Shown here: positions 16,036 to 25,188 of the stretch, piece after piece
How the letters are laid out: every line of letters begins with the position of its first letter
Numbering within the stretch: the stretch's first letter is position 1
Assembly: GCA_902765305.1 (NCBI GenBank)
Contig: CACWZI010000021.1
Span: 1-64,000 of the forward strand
Length of the DNA: 64,000 nt
DNA from: an uncultured Eubacteriales bacterium
Lineage (GTDB): Bacteria; Bacillota; Clostridia; Christensenellales; Aristaeellaceae
Direction of reading: 5' to 3'
Position numbers and translations under genes: made by a program
Notes under the pieces: generated by a model
The model's input: the letters and a program-made list of their open reading frames with translations, nothing else
Database searches by the model: none
Told to the model about the DNA's origin: nothing

Positions 16036-18398
16036 GGACCGGCATCCTCCACCTCTGCGGGCGTCGGCGGGGCTTCGGCTTCGCCGACGCCCATTATCTG
16101 GTTCAGAAGGCCGCCCGGCGCATAGGCGACGCTCTGGCTGACCGGTCCGGCCAACAGCTCGCCCCGGGCATAGAGCAGGCCGTTTCGGGGCAAAAGCGCA
16201 TAGCTGGCGCATTGGGAAAGGTCACAGCCGTCGTCGGCAAAGCGAATCTCCTGCCCCGTTTCTCCCTGCAAGACGGCCACCTCGACGCTTACGCCGTCCA
16301 CCGTGCGGGTGAGAACGTACTGGGTGCCTGAATCCTGCGCCGTAAAGGACAGCACCGGGATCTGCCCGGGGCCTGTGAGCAATCGAAAATCCGGCGGCGG
16401 GGCAGGGGAGGTCCAATGGGCGGAAAAACGGGTCGGCATGTCGTCCGGGCGAAACAGTTCGAGCTGCGTGCAGTCCGCGGGCGTCCGCTCGGTGCTCAGC
16501 AGTACGGCCCTGTCCTCCGCCAGCGCGACGCTGTCCACCAGGGCCGTTCGGATGCCCGCAGGGCGCTTGAAATCGCTGCCGCTCAGCTGACTTGAAACGC
16601 TGTCCAGGAAAGCGGCACACAGCCGTGCGGGATAGCCGCTGCCGCCTTCCGAGGCCGGCAGACGATTGCCTGTCCCAGGATCGTCGAAGCCCATCCATAC
16701 GCACACGGCGGCGTCCGGGGTATAGGCGACGGTCCATATGTCCCGGTTGCCGTCGCTGCCCTCCGCCACCGTGCCCGTCTTGCCGGCCACGGGCAGGCCG
16801 CAGGCGGAAAGCGCCTTGGCGCTGCCCTTTGTCGCCGCCGTCTTCAGCATGTCCGTAACCATATAGGCGGTTTCCGGGGTTACGGCGCGGCGCGTATTTT
16901 GAGGCGCCCGGTACAGCACGTGGCCTTCGAAATCTTCGATCGCGCGTATGGCGTGGGGCGCTACACTGGCGCCGCCGTTGGCCAGCGCGCAGTAGGCCGC
17001 GCCCAGCTGCACCGGGGATACGCCATAGGTCAGCGATCCCAGGGCGATGGACAGGTTGGCGTCATTGGTGTCCAGCGGCAGGCCGAAGCGCTGGGCGTAG
17101 CTTCGCACGGTGGGCACGCTGACGCGCTCGGCCAGATCCACGGTGGCGACGTTCAGCGAGCGGGAGAGCGCCTCCCGGAGGGTCACGGGGCCGTAGCTCG
17201 CGCCGCCGGCGTTGCCGGGGCGATAGCCTCCCGAAAAGGTCCTGGGCGTGTCGTCGACGATGGAGGAGGGCAGGTAGCCGCAGGCGTCTATGGCGGCGGC
17301 ATAGGTGGACACGGGCTTGAAGGCCGAACCCGGCTGGCGTCGCATGGCCGTCGCCCGGTTCAGTCCCCGCTTTACATCGTAGCGCCTGCCGCCGACCACG
17401 GCCAGCAGCGCGCCGTTTTCAGTGTCCAGCGCGACGAGTGCGGCCTGTACCGGCGTTCCGTCCTGCCCGTCGGCAGGAAAGCGCGCGCCGTCCTCAAACA
17501 ACGCCTCCGCCGCGGCCTGCATCCGGGGATTCAGCGCCGTGTGTAGGCGGTATCCGCCCGACATCAGTTCGTCCGCGTCCACATGAAGGATCGACATCGC
17601 TTCCCCGAGCACGGTATCCATGTACCAGGCGAACTTTATTCCGTCATCGTCTGCTGCCAGCTGGACTGCTTCAGCCTGAGCCTGGCTGCGCTGCTTCGCG
17701 GTGATCATTCCGTTCTTTTCCATGGCTTTCAGGATCGAATTGCGCCGGGAGACCGCCTTATCCGGGTTCAGGTGCGGCGCGTAGGTTGACGGGGATTTGA
17801 TGACACCCGCCAGCAGCGCGCCTTCCGCGAGGGTCAGCCTGGAGGCGGGCTTGTTGAAGTAGGTGTTGGAGGCGGCCTCGATCCCGTAGGCGCCGTGGCC
17901 GAAGTACACGGCGTTCAGATAGGCTTCCAGGATGTGTTCCTTGTCCATCACCCGCTCCAATTGGAGCGCCAGGACGATCTCCTGGGCCTTGCGGGACAGC
18001 GTTTTGGCCTGGCTGAGATGGGTCAGCTTGATCAGCTGCTGGGTGATCGTGGAGCCGCCCTGGGCGTAGCTCAGCGTGCGCACATCCTGCCAGAGCGCCC
18101 CCAGCAGCCTGTGGAAATCCACGCCATGATGCCTGTAAAAGCGCTGGTCTTCCGCGGCGATGAAGGCCTGCTGTACGTGCCTGGGCACGCTGTTGAGCCC
18201 CACCCATATCCTGTGCTCGCTGCCGTAGAGCGTACCTACAGCAACATCATTTGCGTCGTAGACGGTCGTCGCCGTCGACATGGCTTCGATTCTGGCAAGG
18301 TCCAGCTTTTTCCAATGGGGCAGGTCAAGCCGCCAGATCAGCAGCCCCAGGGCCGACAGAAGGACGATGCCCAGACCGGTCAGCAGCTTCTTTTTCAT
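16017..18398 (-). CDS. Class A penicillin-binding protein (transglycosylase/transpeptidase, PBP1A-like)
   Basis: Bifunctional membrane enzyme that polymerises and cross-links peptidoglycan. A single N-terminal membrane anchor (LLTGLGIVLLSALGLLIW) is followed by the GT51 domain with EDQRFYRHHGVD near residue 80 and QGGSTITQQL. The transpeptidase domain has SxxK as PGSAFKP near 357, SLN and KTGT near 537. The C-terminal 150 residues are an extra beta-rich region. I chose ATG 18398 behind AAGGGTGG over an upstream TTG. Length 793 is normal for the class. The gene end overlaps the end of clpC on the other strand, with no terminator between. Confidence 0.93.
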   Translation of the reverse strand: MKKKLLTGLGIVLLSALGLLIWRLDLPHWKKLDLARIEAMSTATTVYDANDVAVGTLYGSEHRIWVGLNSVPRHVQQAFIAAEDQRFYRHHGVDFHRLLGALWQDVRTLSYAQGGSTITQQLIKLTHLSQAKTLSRKAQEIVLALQLERVMDKEHILEAYLNAVYFGHGAYGIEAASNTYFNKPASRLTLAEGALLAGVIKSPSTYAPHLNPDKAVSRRNSILKAMEKNGMITAKQRSQAQAEAVQLAADDDGIKFAWYMDTVLGEAMSILHVDADELMSGGYRLHTALNPRMQAAAEALFEDGARFPADGQDGTPVQAALVALDTENGALLAVVGGRRYDVKRGLNRATAMRRQPGSAFKPVSTYAAAIDACGYLPSSIVDDTPRTFSGGYRPGNAGGASYGPVTLREALSRSLNVATVDLAERVSVPTVRSYAQRFGLPLDTNDANLSIALGSLTYGVSPVQLGAAYCALANGGASVAPHAIRAIEDFEGHVLYRAPQNTRRAVTPETAYMVTDMLKTAATKGSAKALSACGLPVAGKTGTVAEGSDGNRDIWTVAYTPDAAVCVWMGFDDPGTGNRLPASEGGSGYPARLCAAFLDSVSSQLSGSDFKRPAGIRTALVDSVALAEDRAVLLSTERTPADCTQLELFRPDDMPTRFSAHWTSPAPPPDFRLLTGPGQIPVLSFTAQDSGTQYVLTRTVDGVSVEVAVLQGETGQEIRFADDGCDLSQCASYALLPRNGLLYARGELLAGPVSQSVAYAPGGLLNQIMGVGEAEAPPTPAEVEDAGPQSLFG

Positions 18399-18480
18399 AT
18401 TCAACCACCCTTCGGTGAAACGTCTTCTCTAAGCATTCCCATTTTCGGTGTAATTAGACATGTGTGCCAGAAGTTGTTCG

Positions 18481-18509
18481 TGGACTTTGGCGCGCTCAGG
18501 GTTTATACT
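18481..18509 (+). promoter_or_regulatory. Possible promoter of the FtsH-like gene
   Basis: TGGACT (18481-18486), 17-base spacer, TATACT (18504-18509). The -35 box is weak. Confidence 0.4.
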
Positions 18510-18559
18510 TGTTATCGGCATAAATGAAGGCCATACAGTTATGGAAGAGGTGGTACCCC

Positions 18560-20110
18560 TTGAAGCGCTTGACGGCTGTACTGATGGCGTTGACGCTGGC
18601 AGCGGCACTGGCCGCTACGCTGCTTGCATTGACGCTCAGCAGCGAACTTCAGCTGCGCACGACGCTCACACAGATATTGATCGCGCTGTCGATGGCGGGC
18701 CTTGTGCTGCTTGCGGCCTTCAGCGGGCGGCGCAGAGGGACAGAAACGGTGCGCCTGGGACAGGCGCCGTCGAGCCGGCGTACACATAAGAGCTGCACCT
18801 TCTCCGACGTCGCCGCCAACGAGCAGGCACTCGAGAGCCTCGAAGCCCTCAGGGATTACCTGAAGCGGCCGGAAAAATACGTTCGATATGGCGCCCGAAT
18901 GCCCAGGGGCGTGCTGCTCTACGGCCCGCCCGGAACGGGCAAGACACTGCTGGCCCGTGCGCTGGCAGGGGAAGCGGGCGTGCCCTTCTTTGCCCTCTCG
19001 GGATCGGACTTTGTCGAAAAATACGTGGGCGTCGGCGCAAGCCGGGTGCGCGCCCTCTTCAAGAAGGCGCGGAAGGCGGGGCGCTGCGTCATATTCATCG
19101 ACGAGATCGACGCCATGGGCAAGCGGCGGGACGACAGCGCCTCCGATGAGCGGGACCAGACGTTGAACGCGCTGCTGAGCGAGATGTCCGGCTTTTATAC
19201 CGGCGACGGCGTGATCGTCATGGCCGCCACCAACCGTATCGAGGCGCTGGATCCGGCCCTTCTGCGTCCCGGGCGCTTTGACCGCCAGATAGAGGTGGGT
19301 CTGCCCGGAAGGCCTCAACGGTTGAGCATCTTGAAGCTGCACAGCCGTGGCAAGCCGCTGGACGCGGATGTCAGTCTGGAGGAGCTGGCCGCCCAAACCG
19401 TCAGCTTCTCCGGCGCATCGCTGGAAAACCTGTTGAACGAAGCCGCCCTTGCGGCGGCGGAGCGGGACGACGGGCACATCACCAGGGGGGATCTGCGGCA
19501 GGCGTTTTACAAAACCGTCGCCGGGGCAGACCGGGAGATGCTCGCCTCCCAGAGGGAAAAGCAGATCATCGCCGTGCACGAAGCGGGGCACGCCGTCGCC
19601 AGCTGCCTGCTGTCGCCGGAAAACCGGCTGGCCCGGGTGAGCATTCTGCCTGCGGCGCACGGCGCGGCGGGCTACAATCTGTGCGTGCCCCAGGAACGGG
19701 TGATGGTTGAGAAGCGCCATCTGGAGAGCCAGATCCAGGTATTGCTGGCAGGAAGGGCAGCGGAGCAGATCGTCTTTGGGGACGATGGCCTGACGGCAGG
19801 CGCCTCAAGCGACCTGGCGCGGGCCACGGAGCTGGCGGCGACGATGGTCATGGAGCTGGGCATGCGGGAGGAGCCCTCGGTTTCCCTGAAGGCGCTGGGC
19901 CGATTCTGCGGCACGGGTACGGGAGCCGCCGAGGAATGCAGGGCGCTGCTGCGGGAACAGTATGCCCGGGTCAAAGCATTGATCACGTCACAGATTGCCG
20001 CGGTCGATGCCCTGTCCAGGGCGCTTTTGGCGGCAGAAACGCTGGAAGGGGACGCCGTCAGGCGGGTCGTGGACGCTCACCTGTCGATCGAAAGACCTGA
20101 ATCGGCATAA
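18560..20110 (+). CDS. Compact FtsH-type membrane AAA+ zinc protease
   Basis: Membrane-bound ATP-dependent protease that would extract and degrade membrane and short-lived cytosolic proteins. Two membrane helices (about 5-22 and 32-52) are separated by only some ten residues, so the usual extracytoplasmic domain of FtsH is absent. AAA domain: GPPGTGKT near 121, [14 protein letters not shown], pore loop with KYVG, and [14 protein letters not shown]. Protease domain: HEAGH near 339 with the third zinc ligand Asp in [18 protein letters not shown] 18560 stands behind GAGGTGG; ATG 18524 upstream has no ribosome binding site. Length about 516 against 600-650 for typical FtsH. It lies directly before the sigma-F operon. 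Confidence 0.88.
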   Translation: MKRLTAVLMALTLAAALAATLLALTLSSELQLRTTLTQILIALSMAGLVLLAAFSGRRRGTETVRLGQAPSSRRTHKSCTFSDVAANEQALESLEALRDYLKRPEKYVRYGARMPRGVLLYGPPGTGKTLLARALAGEAGVPFFALSGSDFVEKYVGVGASRVRALFKKARKAGRCVIFIDEIDAMGKRRDDSASDERDQTLNALLSEMSGFYTGDGVIVMAATNRIEALDPALLRPGRFDRQIEVGLPGRPQRLSILKLHSRGKPLDADVSLEELAAQTVSFSGASLENLLNEAALAAAERDDGHITRGDLRQAFYKTVAGADREMLASQREKQIIAVHEAGHAVASCLLSPENRLARVSILPAAHGAAGYNLCVPQERVMVEKRHLESQIQVLLAGRAAEQIVFGDDGLTAGASSDLARATELAATMVMELGMREEPSVSLKALGRFCGTGTGAAEECRALLREQYARVKALITSQIAAVDALSRALLAAETLEGDAVRRVVDAHLSIERPESA

Positions 20111-20126
20111 GCAGACCTTATCTGAC

Positions 20127-20156
20127 AGAGGAAACGACAGTCAAGGCATGGAATTA
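20127..20156 (+). promoter_or_regulatory. Sigma-H-type promoter of the spoIIA operon
   Basis: AGAGGAAAC (20127-20135), 12 bases, ATGGAATTA (20148-20156). This fits the sigma-H pattern (RnAGGAwww, 11-12 bases, RnnGAATww) with one mismatch. In Bacillus the spoIIA operon is driven by sigma-H with Spo0A; a Spo0A box was not clearly found here. Confidence 0.7.
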
Positions 20157-20176
20157 ACCGGGGAAAGGGTGATTCC

Positions 20177-20482
20177 ATGCTTTGCTATGAAAACAGGAAG
20201 AATACACTGACCGTTCGGCTGACGGGCGAGCTCGACCACAGCGCGGCTACGTCGATCCGGCGGGAGCTGGACGCGCTGATCATGCAAACCGGTGCGAAAA
20301 AGCTGGTATTCGATTTAAAGGCGCTTGATTTTATGGACAGCAGTGGCATCGGACTGATCATCGGGCGCTACAAGCTGATGGCTCAAAGGGGAGGTAGCGT
20401 TGCTGTGCGCGGTCCCGGCGCGCGCATCGACAAAATCTTCAGGATGGCCGGGCTGTATCAGCTGGTAGAGCGAATGGCCTGA
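20177..20482 (+). CDS. spoIIAA: Anti-sigma factor antagonist SpoIIAA
   Basis: STAS-domain protein that, when unphosphorylated, binds SpoIIAB and frees sigma-F in the forespore. The 101-residue protein has the STAS core TLTVRLTGELDHSAA and the phosphorylation loop KALDFMDSSGIGLIIGRYK, whose first Ser after MD is the SpoIIAB target in Bacillus. First gene of a three-gene operon behind a sigma-H-like promoter; SpoIIAB follows after 17 bases. Confidence 0.96.
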   Translation: MLCYENRKNTLTVRLTGELDHSAATSIRRELDALIMQTGAKKLVFDLKALDFMDSSGIGLIIGRYKLMAQRGGSVAVRGPGARIDKIFRMAGLYQLVERMA

Positions 20483-20499
20483 GGGAAAGGAGCGGGAAT

Positions 20500-20949
20500 A
20501 TGAGCAACATCAATGAAATGCGCCTGGAATTCACAGCGCGGAGCGAAAACGAGGCCTTTGCGCGTCTGGCGATCAGTGGCTTCATGCTGCCCCTGGATCC
20601 GACGATGGAACAGCTGGCGGACGTCAAGACCGCCGTATCGGAGGCTGTGACCAACGCCATCATCCACGGCTATGGCGGCAGGGGTGGAATGGTGGGCCTG
20701 CGCGCCGCCTATGGCAGCGAGGGCGATTTGGAGATAGAGATCATCGATCAGGGCCGTGGGATCGACGATGTCCAGCGTGCCAGACAGCCGTTCTTTACCA
20801 CCTGCAAGGGGGAGGATCGGTCCGGCATGGGCTTTACCGTCATGGAGAGCTTCATGGACGATGTCGAGGTCAAAAGCGCACCCGGGAAGGGCACGACCGT
20901 GATCATGACCAAGCAGCTGCGGGACGACGCGATCCCGCATGAGGCATGA
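20500..20949 (+). CDS. spoIIAB: Anti-sigma-F factor and serine kinase SpoIIAB
   Basis: GHKL-type kinase that holds sigma-F inactive and phosphorylates SpoIIAA. Motifs: N box EAVTNAIIHGY, G1 box IEIIDQGRGIDD, and SGMGFTVMESFMDDV with GKGTTV as the second ATP-lid motif. Length 149 residues is standard. Its TGA overlaps the ATG of sigF, so SpoIIAB and its target are made in coupled fashion. Confidence 0.96.
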   Translation: MSNINEMRLEFTARSENEAFARLAISGFMLPLDPTMEQLADVKTAVSEAVTNAIIHGYGGRGGMVGLRAAYGSEGDLEIEIIDQGRGIDDVQRARQPFFTTCKGEDRSGMGFTVMESFMDDVEVKSAPGKGTTVIMTKQLRDDAIPHEA

Positions 20950-21674
20950 TGGCTGAAGTCCACCAAAGCACCGAGGCGCTGCTTGTTCGGGCCAGAGGAG
21001 GCGACCTGCAAGCCCGGGAAAGGCTTGTTCAGGAAAACATCGCCCTGGTGAAATTCATCGTCAAGCGCTTCCTGGGGCGCGGCGTGGAATACGACGACCT
21101 GTTTCAATTCGGCTGCATGGGGCTGCTGAAGGCCATAGACCGCTTTGATCCGTCCTTTCAGGCACAGTTTTCCACCTATGCGGTTCCGGTCATCATGGGC
21201 GAGATCCGCCGGTATCTGCGGGACGACGGGCCGATCCATATATCAAGGACCCTTCGGGAATTGTCCAGACGGGTCGAGGATTATTTGGAGAATTCAGATG
21301 GCGCCGGCAGTCAGTCTGTCCAGGAGATTGCCGATGCGCTGGGCGCGGAAAGGGGAGATGTGCTGCTGGCGCTGAACGTCAAGCGGCCGATGCGCTCGCT
21401 GGACGAGACGCTGGGCGGCGATGACGGACCGCGCCTGATGGATGTCGTGGGCGAGGACACCATGGCGGAGGTGGACCGGCGCCTTCTGCTGTCCAGGCTG
21501 CTGATGGAGCTGTCCGCCGATGAAAGGACGTTGATCCTGAGACGCTACTTCAAACGCCACACCCAGGCGCAGATCGCCAGTGACCTGGGCACCTCCCAGG
21601 TACAGGTCTCCCGCATGGAGAGCCGCATACTCAAAAAGCTGCGAGACAGGGCCGGTGAACCGGCTGACGGATAG
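20946..21674 (+). CDS. sigF: RNA polymerase sporulation sigma factor SigF
   Basis: First forespore-specific sigma factor, controlled by SpoIIAA and SpoIIAB. Region 2 reads ENIALVKFIVKRFLGRGVEY and DDLFQFGCMGLLKAIDRFDP; region 2.4 includes FSTYAVPVIMGEIRRYLRDD; region 4 has RYFKRHTQAQIASDLGTSQV and QVSRMESRILKKLRD. 242 residues. ATG 20946 overlaps the spoIIAB stop. A 13-base hairpin begins at its stop codon. Confidence 0.95.
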   Translation: MMAEVHQSTEALLVRARGGDLQARERLVQENIALVKFIVKRFLGRGVEYDDLFQFGCMGLLKAIDRFDPSFQAQFSTYAVPVIMGEIRRYLRDDGPIHISRTLRELSRRVEDYLENSDGAGSQSVQEIADALGAERGDVLLALNVKRPMRSLDETLGGDDGPRLMDVVGEDTMAEVDRRLLLSRLLMELSADERTLILRRYFKRHTQAQIASDLGTSQVQVSRMESRILKKLRDRAGEPADG

Positions 21675-21714
21675 CAAACAGACCGTATCCTGTATGGAAC
21701 GCGGTCTGTTTGCT
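21673..21714. terminator. Hairpin between sigF and lysA
   Basis: Perfect 13-base arms at 21673-21685 and 21702-21714 with a 16-base loop. It lies between converging genes, so it can end transcription from both sides. No clear T run follows. Confidence 0.7.
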
Positions 21715-21736
21715 GTGAACACGACTGTATTCTGTT

Positions 21737-23005
21737 TTATTCCGAGATACCCTCCAGTATGTCGCAAAAGTCGAAGGTGGCAAAGTAATCCTTTACCGTC
21801 TCCGCGCGGCGGATCATCGAGAAGCTCCCGTCGGGATGCAGCATGATCTCCGCGCTCTTCAGCTTGCCGTTGTAGTTGTAGCCCATCGAATAGCCATGGG
21901 CGCCGGTGTCGTGGATGATCACCAGGTCGCCATCATCGATCTGGGGCAGGGCGCGGTCCACCGCGAATTTGTCGTTGTTCTCGCACAGCGAACCCACGAC
22001 GTCGTAGACGTGGTCGCACAGCGCGTTCTCCTTGCCGGATACGGTGATGTGGTGGTAGGCGTCGTACATGGCCGGGCGCATCAGGTTCACGGCGCAGGCG
22101 TCCACGCCGATGTACTCCTTGTAGATGTGCTTTTTATGGATGGCGCGGGTCACCAGGCAACCGTGGGGGCCCGTCATGAAGCGGCCCAGCTCGGTGGCCA
22201 GGGCGACGTTGCCCAGGCCCGCGGCGCCAAGCACCTTGGCAAAGCTCTCCTGGATGGAAGCGCCAATGGCGTGGATGTCCGGCATGGTCTGCTCCGGCAG
22301 GTAGGGGATACCGACGCCGCCGGACAGGTTCACCATGAAGATCTCGGCACCCAGCTTCTTCTTAAGGTCGATGGCCAGGTCAAACAGTATCATGGCGTTG
22401 GCGGGGTAATAGTTATTGTCGGCGGCGTTGCTGGCCAACAGCGCGTGCAGGCCGAAGCGCTTGACGCCCAGTTGCATCAGCCGCTGGACCGCGGAGAAGA
22501 TCTGCTGCTTGGTCATGCCGAACTTCGAGGAATCGGGCTGGCCCATGTAGACCGTGCCCACCAGAAGCTCTCCGCCGGGGTTGTAGCGCAGGCAGATGCG
22601 CTCGGGAAGGCCGCCGTGGGCGGCGAGGAAATCGATGTGGGTGATGTCGTCCAGGTTGATGATGGCGTCCAGCTTGCGGGCGTACTCGTATTCCACTGCG
22701 GGCGTCTCATTGGACGAGAACATGATCTGGTCGCCGGAGAAGCCCAGGGCCTCCGCCATCTTCAGTTCAGTGAGGGATGCGCAGTCCACGCCGCAGCCCT
22801 CTTCCTTGAGCAGCTTCAGTATAAACGGATTCGGGCAGGCCTTCACCGCGAAATACTCCCGAAAGCCCTTGTTCCAGGAAAAGGATTCATATACCTCGCG
22901 GGCGGTGCGCCGGATACCTGCTTCGTCATACAGGTGAAACGGGGTGGGGTACTGCGCAGTGATCTCCTTCAGCTTTTCATGATCGACAAAGGGCAGCTTT
23001 TGCAT
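21737..23005 (-). CDS. lysA: Diaminopimelate decarboxylase
   Basis: PLP-dependent fold-type III decarboxylase that makes lysine from meso-diaminopimelate. The PLP lysine lies in EYFAVKACPNPFILKLL; other family marks are CGVDCASLTEL, FGLHAL, a glycine-rich phosphate loop in NLSGGVGIPYLPE, ELGRFMTGPHG and the C-terminal CENNDKFAVDRALP and DTGAHGYSMGYNYNG, where the Cys contributes to the active site of the dimer partner. 422 residues. Monocistronic on the minus strand, with its own sigma-A promoter and a palindrome over the -35 box. No lysine riboswitch could be fitted into its short leader. Confidence 0.9.
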   Translation of the reverse strand: MQKLPFVDHEKLKEITAQYPTPFHLYDEAGIRRTAREVYESFSWNKGFREYFAVKACPNPFILKLLKEEGCGVDCASLTELKMAEALGFSGDQIMFSSNETPAVEYEYARKLDAIINLDDITHIDFLAAHGGLPERICLRYNPGGELLVGTVYMGQPDSSKFGMTKQQIFSAVQRLMQLGVKRFGLHALLASNAADNNYYPANAMILFDLAIDLKKKLGAEIFMVNLSGGVGIPYLPEQTMPDIHAIGASIQESFAKVLGAAGLGNVALATELGRFMTGPHGCLVTRAIHKKHIYKEYIGVDACAVNLMRPAMYDAYHHITVSGKENALCDHVYDVVGSLCENNDKFAVDRALPQIDDGDLVIIHDTGAHGYSMGYNYNGKLKSAEIMLHPDGSFSMIRRAETVKDYFATFDFCDILEGISE

Positions 23006-23032
23006 AAGTATTCAACTCCATTTCTGCTTGTC

Positions 23033-23061
23033 ATAATAGGATGTTTGTGCCCTTGAGTCAA
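23033..23061 (-). promoter_or_regulatory. Sigma-A promoter of lysA with palindrome
   Basis: Minus strand: TTGACT (23061-23056), 17-base spacer, TATTAT (23038-23033). The 15-base perfect palindrome CCCTTGA-G-TCAAGGG (23050-23064) covers the -35 box and may be an operator. Confidence 0.78.
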
Positions 23062-23140
23062 GGGTGTGTTATGTTCTTTTGTGTTAAGATGTATGCATGA
23101 ATCGTCTGCTTTCGAATCCGCAATTGTTAACATTGGGAAG

Positions 23141-23169
23141 TTGAAGAAAAAGTGATTTCGTGATAGAGT
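23141..23169 (+). promoter_or_regulatory. Possible promoter of the radical SAM gene
   Basis: TTGAAG (23141-23146), 17-base spacer, TAGAGT (23164-23169); the start codon follows 35 bases later. Confidence 0.5.
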
Positions 23170-23204
23170 AATCGTGAGAGTGTATATATACAGGAGGTAG
23201 CCCC

Positions 23205-25052
23205 TTGTCCCTTTCCGAACGCATAGAAAACCTGATGATGTCCGTGCAGAAGCCGGTTCGCTACATGGGTGGAGAATTCAACGCCGTCATGAAGGATCCG
23301 GACAGGGTGGACGTCCGATACGCCTTCCTGTTTCCGGACACCTACGAGGTGGGCATGTCCCATCTGGGCATGAAAATACTGTATCATGCCATTAACGCGC
23401 GGGACGACGCCTGGTGCGAACGGGTCTTTTCGCCCTGGGTGGACATGGCGGACCTGATGCGCCGGGACGGCATCCCCTTGTTCTCGCTGGAATCGCGCAC
23501 GCCCGTGAAGGAATTCGACCTGCTGGGCATCACGCTGCAATATGAAATGAGCTTCACCAACATCCTCGAGGCGCTGGACCTGGCGGGCATACCCCTGCGC
23601 AGCGCGGATCGCACGGAAGGCCCCTTCATCATCTGCGGCGGCCCCTGTGCCTTCAATCCCGAGCCCCTGGCCCCCTTTGTTGACCTGGTGGCCCTCGGCG
23701 ACGGCGAGGAGGAGACCCTGCAGACCATCGACCTGTACAAGCAGTGGAAGGCCGCGTGCCTGCCCCGGGAGGAATACCTGCGCATGGCGGCGCAGATTCC
23801 CGGCATCTACGTGCCGTCGCTGTATGACGTCGTCTACAACGACGACGGCACCGTGGAATCCGTGAAGCCCAAACCCGGCAGCGGCGCGCCCGAGGTCGTC
23901 CGGAAGGCCTTTTTAAAGGACCTCGACACGGCGACCTATCCAGAAAAGCTGATCGTGCCCTACGGCGAGATCATCCACAATCGCATCATGCTGGAGATCT
24001 TCCGAGGCTGTACCCGGGGCTGCCGCTTCTGTCAGGCGGGCATGATCTACCGCCCGATTCGCGAGCGCAGCATCGACCGCCTGATGAAGATGGCCGACAG
24101 CCTGATCTCATCCACCGGATATGACGAGGTCTCGTTGATGAGCCTTTCCAGCGGCGATTACAGCTGTTTGCCCGAACTGGCCCACCGAATGGTGGAGCGC
24201 TTCGGTACCCGCCGCGTGCGCATATCGCTGCCCTCCCAGCGCATCGACACGGTGCTGACGGACACGCTGAAGGAGACCCAGAAGGTCAAAAAGACCGCCC
24301 TGACCCTCGCGCCGGAGGCGGGCACCCAGCGCCTGAGGGACGTGATCAACAAGGGCGTGACCGAGGATGACTTGATCCGCTCGGTCACCGATGCCTTTGA
24401 GCAGGGCTGGTCAGCGGTGAAGCTGTACTTCATGCTGGGCCTGCCAACCGAGACGGACGAGGACGTGCTGGGCATCGCCGACCTTGCCGAAAAGGTGCGC
24501 AAATGCTACTTCTCCGTTCCTAAGGAGCGCCGGGCGCCGGGGCTGCGCATCACGGTCAGCGCCTCGGTGTTCGTGCCGAAGAACGATACGCCGTTCCAGT
24601 GGGCCCCGCAGCTGGACTACGACACGGTGGTCCGCCGCCAGCAGCTGCTCAGGCAGGCGCTGTCAAGGCTCAAGGGCGTGGATTTCAAGTACCACGCGCC
24701 GGATCTGAGCTACATCGAGGCGGTATTCGCCCGGGGCGACCGCCGGGTGGGCGAGGCGATGGAACGGGCCTGGCGCATGGGCTGCCGGTTCGACGGCTGG
24801 AGCGACCAATTCCGCTACGACCTGTGGCTCAAGGCCTTTGAGGAAGAGGGCATCGATCCGAACTTCTACGCCCTGCGCCCCCGTCCGACGGACGAGGTGT
24901 TTCCCTGGGATCACCTCGACTGCGGCGTGACCAAGGGCTACCTGCTCAGGGAGTGGGAGAAGGCCCAGCGCGCGGAGTGTACCCACGACTGCCGCAGGGG
25001 CTGCACCGGCTGTGGCATGAAGCGCTACCCCGGCGCGTGCGAAAACCGTTAA
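23205..25052 (+). CDS. B12-binding-domain radical SAM protein of the TIGR03960 type
   Basis: Radical SAM enzyme of unknown substrate, probably acting on RNA. About 30-200 is the cobalamin-binding-like Rossmann domain (DVRYAFLFPDTYEVGMSHLG, ICGGPCAFNPEPLAPF, DLVALGDGEE). The radical SAM core starts near 265 with IFRGCTRGCRFCQAG, whose three cysteines bind the 4Fe-4S cluster. The C-terminal 100 residues include a Cys-rich end (CTHDCRRGCTGCG). 615 residues. Starts with TTG six bases after AGGAGGT. The next gene encodes its usual partner, a DUF2344 protein, which in many Clostridia is adjacent or fused. Confidence 0.88.
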   Translation: MSLSERIENLMMSVQKPVRYMGGEFNAVMKDPDRVDVRYAFLFPDTYEVGMSHLGMKILYHAINARDDAWCERVFSPWVDMADLMRRDGIPLFSLESRTPVKEFDLLGITLQYEMSFTNILEALDLAGIPLRSADRTEGPFIICGGPCAFNPEPLAPFVDLVALGDGEEETLQTIDLYKQWKAACLPREEYLRMAAQIPGIYVPSLYDVVYNDDGTVESVKPKPGSGAPEVVRKAFLKDLDTATYPEKLIVPYGEIIHNRIMLEIFRGCTRGCRFCQAGMIYRPIRERSIDRLMKMADSLISSTGYDEVSLMSLSSGDYSCLPELAHRMVERFGTRRVRISLPSQRIDTVLTDTLKETQKVKKTALTLAPEAGTQRLRDVINKGVTEDDLIRSVTDAFEQGWSAVKLYFMLGLPTETDEDVLGIADLAEKVRKCYFSVPKERRAPGLRITVSASVFVPKNDTPFQWAPQLDYDTVVRRQQLLRQALSRLKGVDFKYHAPDLSYIEAVFARGDRRVGEAMERAWRMGCRFDGWSDQFRYDLWLKAFEEEGIDPNFYALRPRPTDEVFPWDHLDCGVTKGYLLREWEKAQRAECTHDCRRGCTGCGMKRYPGACENR

Positions 25053-25188
25053 GGAACTACCGCACAATACGGCGGCACATCTGGCGGTGCCTTTTCCGAC
25101 ATCTGCTGCTTGCAGATTTCTCGATTTACCGCCAGTAAACCTTCGAAGGTATTTCCTTAAGGCAATCCTTAAGGCAAAGGAGACAGAT

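Noticed and set aside
14263..16212. Long minus-strand open frame opposite clpC
   Set aside because: Antisense of clpC with unnatural composition (many His, Leu, Val, Gln).
18524..18559. ATG at 18524 as start of the FtsH-like gene
   Set aside because: No ribosome binding site; TTG 18560 has GAGGTGG at proper distance. The longer form cannot be fully excluded.
22900..23204. Lysine riboswitch before lysA
   Set aside because: The promoter lies only about 30 bases before the start codon, which leaves no room for the aptamer.
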